A stretch of DNA of 9,963 nt, taken from NCBI GenBank assembly GCA_946625715.1, contig CAMOTK010000062.1:1-9963 (forward strand), read 5' to 3'. Numbering within the stretch: the stretch's first letter is position 1; each line of letters opens with the position of its first letter. The DNA is from an uncultured Prevotella sp. (GTDB lineage Bacteria; Bacteroidota; Bacteroidia; Bacteroidales; Bacteroidaceae). The translations under genes were made by a program, and so were the position numbers. The notes under the pieces are model-generated. The model made no database searches, was not told where the DNA came from, and saw only the letters and a list, made by a program, of their open reading frames with translations. Of the stretch, positions 6,684-9,963 are shown in pieces.

Positions 6684-8439
6684 GACCAAGATAAACGGAA
6701 AACTGCTGTCAGGTTTGTTCTTTGTTCTTTCGTTGAGCGGAACGCTCACATCGTGTTCGTCGTGGATTGAAGAGGACCCTGAAGGACAGGTGACCATCGA
6801 CAAAGTGGGCGACGGCGACGAAGCTGCGCAGCAATGGGTCACGGGTACCTACTCGAAACTTATCTACGACATGTTCTGCTGGGGCTATTTCCCCAGAGTG
6901 CTGGAGTTCGATGCCGACTACATCAGCGGTCCCGACTGGCTCTTCGGCACTTTCGGTGCAGGAAACTTTCAGGGCGAGAGCGACGTCACCGATGCGCTCT
7001 GGAAAGGCTGCTACGGTCTGATTGCACGCGCCAACAATGCAGAGCGCGAAATCAAGAAAATGACGAACATCTCCGACGCCGTGCGCAACAATGCCGTCGG
7101 CGAACTGAAGTTCCTGCGTGGCTTTGCCTATTTCCTGTTGGTCAGGGCCTATGGCGATGTGCCCCTGCAGCCTGAAGAGGAAACCACGCAGTACAGTCAG
7201 CCCCGCCAATCGGTGGCAACGGTCTACGACTATATAGCCAAGAATCTGGAAGAGGCCAGTACGCTGCTCTACAAAAACACGGATAGTCACTATCAGGCAG
7301 GTCACGTGGCAGCAGGTTCTGCTGCCGGACTGTTGGCCAAGGTCTATGCCACGCAGGCTTCGGCGGCTATGCCGGCTGGCACAGAGATTGTGGTGCGGAC
7401 GGGAAAGCCCTACGAAGGCTCGGGCGACCAGCGCACCTATGCACCCCTTCAGAGCAAGACGTTCAAAAAGCAACCCGTCAAAGGTTATGAAAACCTGAAC
7501 ACCCGCGAACTGTATGAAAAAGCCGCTCAGTGGGCCAAGCGCATCATCGACGGCGAGTTCGGGTCGTATGAGTTGTTGGACTACGACCTCTTGTGGAAGA
7601 AGTCGTCGTGTACGGCCTCTGAGTTCATGTTCTCTCTCCAGACCGTCAGCGGCGACGCCACCTATAAAGTCAGTGTCCACTCGCAGTACGAGGGCTACAT
7701 GACCTCGCAGGGCAGCGACTTCATTCAGGAAGGCGGCTGGGTGGGCTGCACGCGCCATTGGTATGACCTCTTCGAGTCGCAAGACCTGCGCATCGTCAAG
7801 GGCGTGAAGCATCGTTGGCGCGTACGCACCCAGAGCGAGAGCAACTCCGGCTTCTATTATCCACAGAACAACGATTACACCATACGTGCCACTGGCTACG
7901 ACCTGAACGGCAACCATGTGGGCGAGCCCTCGGGCGAGTTTGCCGACGGTGTCAACTACTACTATTCGCAGGATGCCCAGTGCCTGGCCTTCACCACCAA
8001 GTATATGGACGTGACCAACAACGCCATCAACAATGCCGATGCCAACTGGCCCTTCTTGCGCTATGCCGATGTGCTGCTCATCTATGCCGAGGCACAGAAC
8101 GAGCTGGGACATGCCGACGAGGCTGTCAGCTATCTGAACAAGGTGCGCGTGCGCAGCAATGCCACCGAGGCAAAGACGAGCGGCGACGGCGCACTCGACA
8201 CGCCTACGAAGTTGCGCTCTGCCATTATCGAGGAGCGAGCAAAAGAGTTTGCTTGCGAGGCCGACCGTCGTTGGGACCTCATCCGTTGGGGTATCTATCT
8301 CGATGCGATGAATGCCATCGAGAGCGATGATGCCGGTGTGCTCAAGAGCCGTCAGGAGCGCAATTTGCTTTTCCCCATCCCTGCGCCCGAACTGAACACC
8401 AATTCGGCTATCAAGGAAAACAATCCAGGATGGAACTAA
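6679..8439 (+). CDS. susD: SusD/RagB-family outer-membrane glycan-binding lipoprotein
   Basis: A 586-residue surface lipoprotein that caps the SusC-like barrel and binds the glycan. The lipobox is LTSC, with the lipidated cysteine at 26 (25 if translation starts at ATG 6682), followed by SSWIEEDPEG, whose acidic cluster fits a surface-export signal. Family landmarks are ELKFLRGFAYF (142-152), GDVPL shortly after, RYADVLLIYAEAQNELG (461-477), ERAKEFACEADRRWDLIRWG (519-538) and a typical C-terminus with LFPIPAPE and NPGWN. The fold is expected to be TPR-like alpha-helical. The reading frame is open back to TTG 6670, but that start would add only MRI and lies inside a repeat; ATG 6679 or 6682 is preferred. 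The gap to the SusC-like gene is 30 bp and consists almost entirely of the 37-bp repeat. The ligand, probably a beta-mannan, is inferred from the neighbouring GH26. Confidence 0.96.
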   Translation: MMTKINGKLLSGLFFVLSLSGTLTSCSSWIEEDPEGQVTIDKVGDGDEAAQQWVTGTYSKLIYDMFCWGYFPRVLEFDADYISGPDWLFGTFGAGNFQGESDVTDALWKGCYGLIARANNAEREIKKMTNISDAVRNNAVGELKFLRGFAYFLLVRAYGDVPLQPEEETTQYSQPRQSVATVYDYIAKNLEEASTLLYKNTDSHYQAGHVAAGSAAGLLAKVYATQASAAMPAGTEIVVRTGKPYEGSGDQRTYAPLQSKTFKKQPVKGYENLNTRELYEKAAQWAKRIIDGEFGSYELLDYDLLWKKSSCTASEFMFSLQTVSGDATYKVSVHSQYEGYMTSQGSDFIQEGGWVGCTRHWYDLFESQDLRIVKGVKHRWRVRTQSESNSGFYYPQNNDYTIRATGYDLNGNHVGEPSGEFADGVNYYYSQDAQCLAFTTKYMDVTNNAINNADANWPFLRYADVLLIYAEAQNELGHADEAVSYLNKVRVRSNATEAKTSGDGALDTPTKLRSAIIEERAKEFACEADRRWDLIRWGIYLDAMNAIESDDAGVLKSRQERNLLFPIPAPELNTNSAIKENNPGWN

Positions 8440-8443
8440 GTTG

Positions 8444-8480
8444 AATTGATAATTGAGAATTGATAATTGAGAATTATGAT
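8444..8480 (+). repeat. 37-bp direct repeat, copy 2 (SusD/IPT-TIG gene junction)
   Basis: This copy is identical over all 37 bp to 6647-6683: two AATTGATAATTGAG units (8444-8457, 8458-8471) and AATTATGAT. It begins 5 bp after the SusD-like stop codon and contains ATG 8476, in frame with the next gene. The two copies sit in the same place relative to the downstream start, while the flanking coding sequences are unrelated. This points to dissemination of the element rather than gene duplication. Confidence 0.95.
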
Positions 8481-8490
8481 TACCATAAAT

Positions 8491-9645
8491 ATGAAACATC
8501 TTTTGGCCATCTGCCTGATGGGTTGCGCTATGGCAACAACGCTTACCAGCTGCAACAACATCGTCGACTATGCCGATGGCTACACCCCTGCCGACCAACT
8601 GGCCAACACGGGGGCACCACAAATCTCTGCCGTCTTCGATGTGGCAGACACCCAGCGCAGCACGCCTATCACGGAAGGCACGCTCAACCAGATGGTTGTT
8701 CTCGTGGGCGACAATCTGAACAACGTCACGCGCATTGCCTTCAACACCGTGGAGTGCAATCTTTCTGAAGTCTATACGCAAAAGCAGCAGGCCATTGTGC
8801 GCATACCTTCTAAACTCTCTATGGAGCACGTCAACAAGATTGAGTACACCACCGATAAGGGCACAGCCACCTTCGATTTCACTATCCCATTCCCTGCACT
8901 CACCGTGTCGCATCTCGACAATGAGTTTATGTGGGCAGGCGGCGACGTGACGGTCCACGGTAGCAACTTCGACCTCTACGACTTTGAAGGCGGCACGTCG
9001 ACCGTAACTATTGGCGGTACCACCGTCATGCCTACCGACATCACTTCTTCCACGATGAAACTCCACATCCCCGAAGGCACGCCCGACAACAGCAAGATAC
9101 TGTTCACATGGAACGATGACAATGGCCAACAACAGCAGAAGGCTTTGCCCTTCCGTCCCTCGTCCGCATTGCTCTACGGCGATTTCGCCGGCGTGCAGAT
9201 GGCTGTCGACGGTAGTGTGACTGTCGTGGCCGAGTCTACCGATGGCTATGGCAACCTGCACTTCACGGGCAGCTATGGCGCATGGGCATGGAACACTATC
9301 GACCTTTCCAGCAACATGATTGCTACGCCTGTGGTCGACAATGCTGCCCTCGACAACTATGTCTTGAAGTTCGAACTCCAGACGGCCACCAACTTCCCCG
9401 TTACGGAGAATACTGGCTTGCAGTTCTGTTTCAACTGGGGCGACAACTATGTATGGAATCCGGCCGACGGCTTAGGCATCAATACGCTCGGAAAGTGGCA
9501 GACCGTAGCGCTGCCCCTCGCACCGATGGCCACCAAAGGCATCTCGGCTCCCAACACCTGGCAGACGCTGCGCATCATTTTCCAGCCCCTTGCCGACTAT
9601 GAGGCCGATTTCCGCATAGCCAACCTGCGTATCGTGGAAAAATGA
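8491..9645 (+). CDS. IPT/TIG-domain surface glycan-binding lipoprotein (SGBP-like)
   Basis: A 384-residue non-catalytic surface lipoprotein of the type encoded right after susD in many PULs. From ATG 8491 the signal is MKHLLAICLMG followed by the lipobox LTSC with C21. Residues about 43-134 and 137-222 look like two Ig-like IPT/TIG domains; the second opens with LTVSHLDNEFMWAGGDVTVHG and contains the typical G-x-N-F. Residues about 226-384 form a beta-rich C-terminal domain rich in tryptophan and other aromatics (SYGAWAWN, FNWGDNYVWN, GKWQTVALPL) and ending in a FRIANLRIVEK strand. This resembles the glycan-binding domain of SGBP-B-type proteins. The ATG at 8476, inside the 37-bp repeat, is in frame and would add MITIN; 8491 is preferred because it puts a lysine directly after Met and gives a normal-length signal. 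It closes the operon, with a terminator 22 bp after the stop. The ligand is inferred to match the GH26 substrate. Confidence 0.88.
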   Translation: MKHLLAICLMGCAMATTLTSCNNIVDYADGYTPADQLANTGAPQISAVFDVADTQRSTPITEGTLNQMVVLVGDNLNNVTRIAFNTVECNLSEVYTQKQQAIVRIPSKLSMEHVNKIEYTTDKGTATFDFTIPFPALTVSHLDNEFMWAGGDVTVHGSNFDLYDFEGGTSTVTIGGTTVMPTDITSSTMKLHIPEGTPDNSKILFTWNDDNGQQQQKALPFRPSSALLYGDFAGVQMAVDGSVTVVAESTDGYGNLHFTGSYGAWAWNTIDLSSNMIATPVVDNAALDNYVLKFELQTATNFPVTENTGLQFCFNWGDNYVWNPADGLGINTLGKWQTVALPLAPMATKGISAPNTWQTLRIIFQPLADYEADFRIANLRIVEK

Positions 9646-9660
9646 TAGGACAATACATAT

Positions 9661-9690
9661 AAGTGTTAGAGACGGGCAAAAAAGTGTTAG
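9661..9690 (+). promoter_or_regulatory. Operator-like direct repeat pair upstream of the last gene
   Basis: AAGTGTTAG occurs identically at 9661-9669 and 9682-9690, with starts 21 bp apart and 50 and 29 bp upstream of the -7 box at 9711. The spacing matches the pair at 1060 and 1081 base for base. The proximal copy lies mainly in the loop of the terminator hairpin and the distal copy mainly outside its stem, so base pairing does not explain the repetition. It is probably a binding site for the same regulator. Confidence 0.6.
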
Positions 9691-9707
9691 CCCGTCTCTT
9701 TTTTTTT
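9668..9707 (+). terminator. Intrinsic terminator of the GH26-SusC/SusD operon
   Basis: AGAGACGGGC (9668-9677) pairs perfectly with GCCCGTCTCT (9690-9699) around a 12-nt loop, followed by an unbroken T-run to 9707. It lies 22 bp after the stop of the last operon gene. Its T-run ends 3 bp before the TAnnTTTG box of the next gene. Confidence 0.88.
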
Positions 9708-9710
9708 GAG

Positions 9711-9718
9711 TAATTTTG
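9711..9718 (+). promoter_or_regulatory. -7 box of the promoter for the last gene
   Basis: TAATTTTG matches TAnnTTTG exactly and is followed by TAGC, like the box at 1110. No -33 TTG is present at normal spacing; a T-run from the terminator occupies the place. Predicted transcription starts near 9723-9726, with a leader of about 33 nt to ATG 9757. The box-to-ATG distance is 46 bp, against 44 bp for the GH26 gene. Confidence 0.65.
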
Positions 9719-9756
9719 TAGCTGAAAAAGTATTCATCTCTAAAACTATTATTATT

Positions 9757-9963
9757 ATGAAGAAGATTTTTACGCTTTTAGTGGCAGCACTCGCCTTTGT
9801 TGGTGTTCATGCTGCAGAAAAAACCATCTGGGAAGGTACCTATTCTGACGGAATTGAAATTGCCAGTGAGACGATTTCAACCTTCAAGGCCGGCGACGTT
9901 CTCCGTGTGTATGTCACAGTACCAGAAGGCGGTGCTAACTTTAAGATTGTGTATAAGGGAGAA
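9757..9963 (+). CDS. Secreted protein, partial (5' end only), beta-rich module similar to the 377-residue protein
   Basis: Only 69 codons are visible before the right edge. The product starts with a clear type I signal peptide (MKKIFTLLVAALAFVGVHA, cleavage about HA|AE). The mature start has TIWEGTYSDG, then TFKAGDVLRVYV, then ANFKIVYKGE. This matches the order W/G-rich strand, K-x-GD turn, alternating strand seen in the three modules of the protein encoded at 2313-3446 (compare SKAGDVVTVYN and TIVWRGP there). It has its own promoter and shares the operator arrangement of the operon, so it probably belongs to the same regulon. In this bacterial group such N-terminal modules may stand alone or precede a catalytic domain; what follows here cannot be seen. 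Its codons look more A/T-rich than those of the operon genes. Confidence 0.8.
   Translation, partial: MKKIFTLLVAALAFVGVHAAEKTIWEGTYSDGIEIASETISTFKAGDVLRVYVTVPEGGANFKIVYKGE

Noticed and set aside
6709..9261. 850-codon open frame on the minus strand opposite the SusD-like and SGBP genes
   Set aside because: It runs antisense through two well-identified genes and their junction, has no recognisable domain, and is rich in H, V, R and A as expected from reading GC-biased coding DNA backwards.
1..9963. tRNA, rRNA, CRISPR array, transposase, attachment site or replication origin
   Set aside because: No such pattern was seen by eye on either strand; the only repeats are those listed.

Overview
The window looks like chromosomal DNA from a Prevotella/Segatella-like member of the Bacteroidota. 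The reasons are the SusC/SusD pair, the three TAnnTTTG -7 promoter boxes, A/T-rich leaders without Shine-Dalgarno sequences, and lipoprotein signals of the LTSC type. It holds most of a compact polysaccharide utilization locus (PUL), all on the + strand, whose only complete enzyme is a GH26 glycoside hydrolase. The likely substrate is therefore a beta-mannan (mannan, glucomannan or galactomannan). That substrate is an inference from the enzyme family.

Layout: 1-148 is a short upstream region with a promoter. 149-1033 encodes an AraC-family regulator with a cupin-like N-terminus. 1034-1153 packs an intrinsic terminator, a pair of operator-like direct repeats and a promoter into about 60 bp. 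A five-gene operon follows: GH26 lipoprotein hydrolase (1154-2293), a secreted protein made of three repeats of one roughly 110-residue beta-rich module (2313-3446), a SusC-like TonB-dependent transporter (3460-6648), a SusD-like glycan-binding lipoprotein (6679-8439), and an IPT/TIG-type surface glycan-binding lipoprotein (8491-9645). Gaps within the operon are 13 to 51 bp and show no internal promoter. A strong terminator (9668-9707), a second copy of the operator arrangement and another TAnnTTTG box precede a gene that runs off the right edge (9757-9963+). Its start resembles one module of the 377-residue protein.

Working model: the SusD-like and IPT/TIG proteins capture the glycan at the cell surface, GH26 cuts it, and the SusC/SusD complex imports the oligosaccharides. 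The AraC-family protein probably senses a product and activates both the operon and the downstream gene.

Most notable observations: (1) both PUL promoters carry GTGT-containing direct repeats exactly 21 bp apart and at exactly the same distance from the -7 box, next to an AraC-family gene; (2) both promoters use the T-tract of the preceding terminator as their -33 region; (3) an identical 37-bp element, itself a tandem 14-bp repeat, sits at the starts of the susD-like and IPT/TIG genes; (4) an uncharacterised module occurs three times in one protein and probably again in the last gene. I do not see an entirely new kind of system. It is a recognisable PUL with unusual regulatory architecture and one uncharacterised protein.
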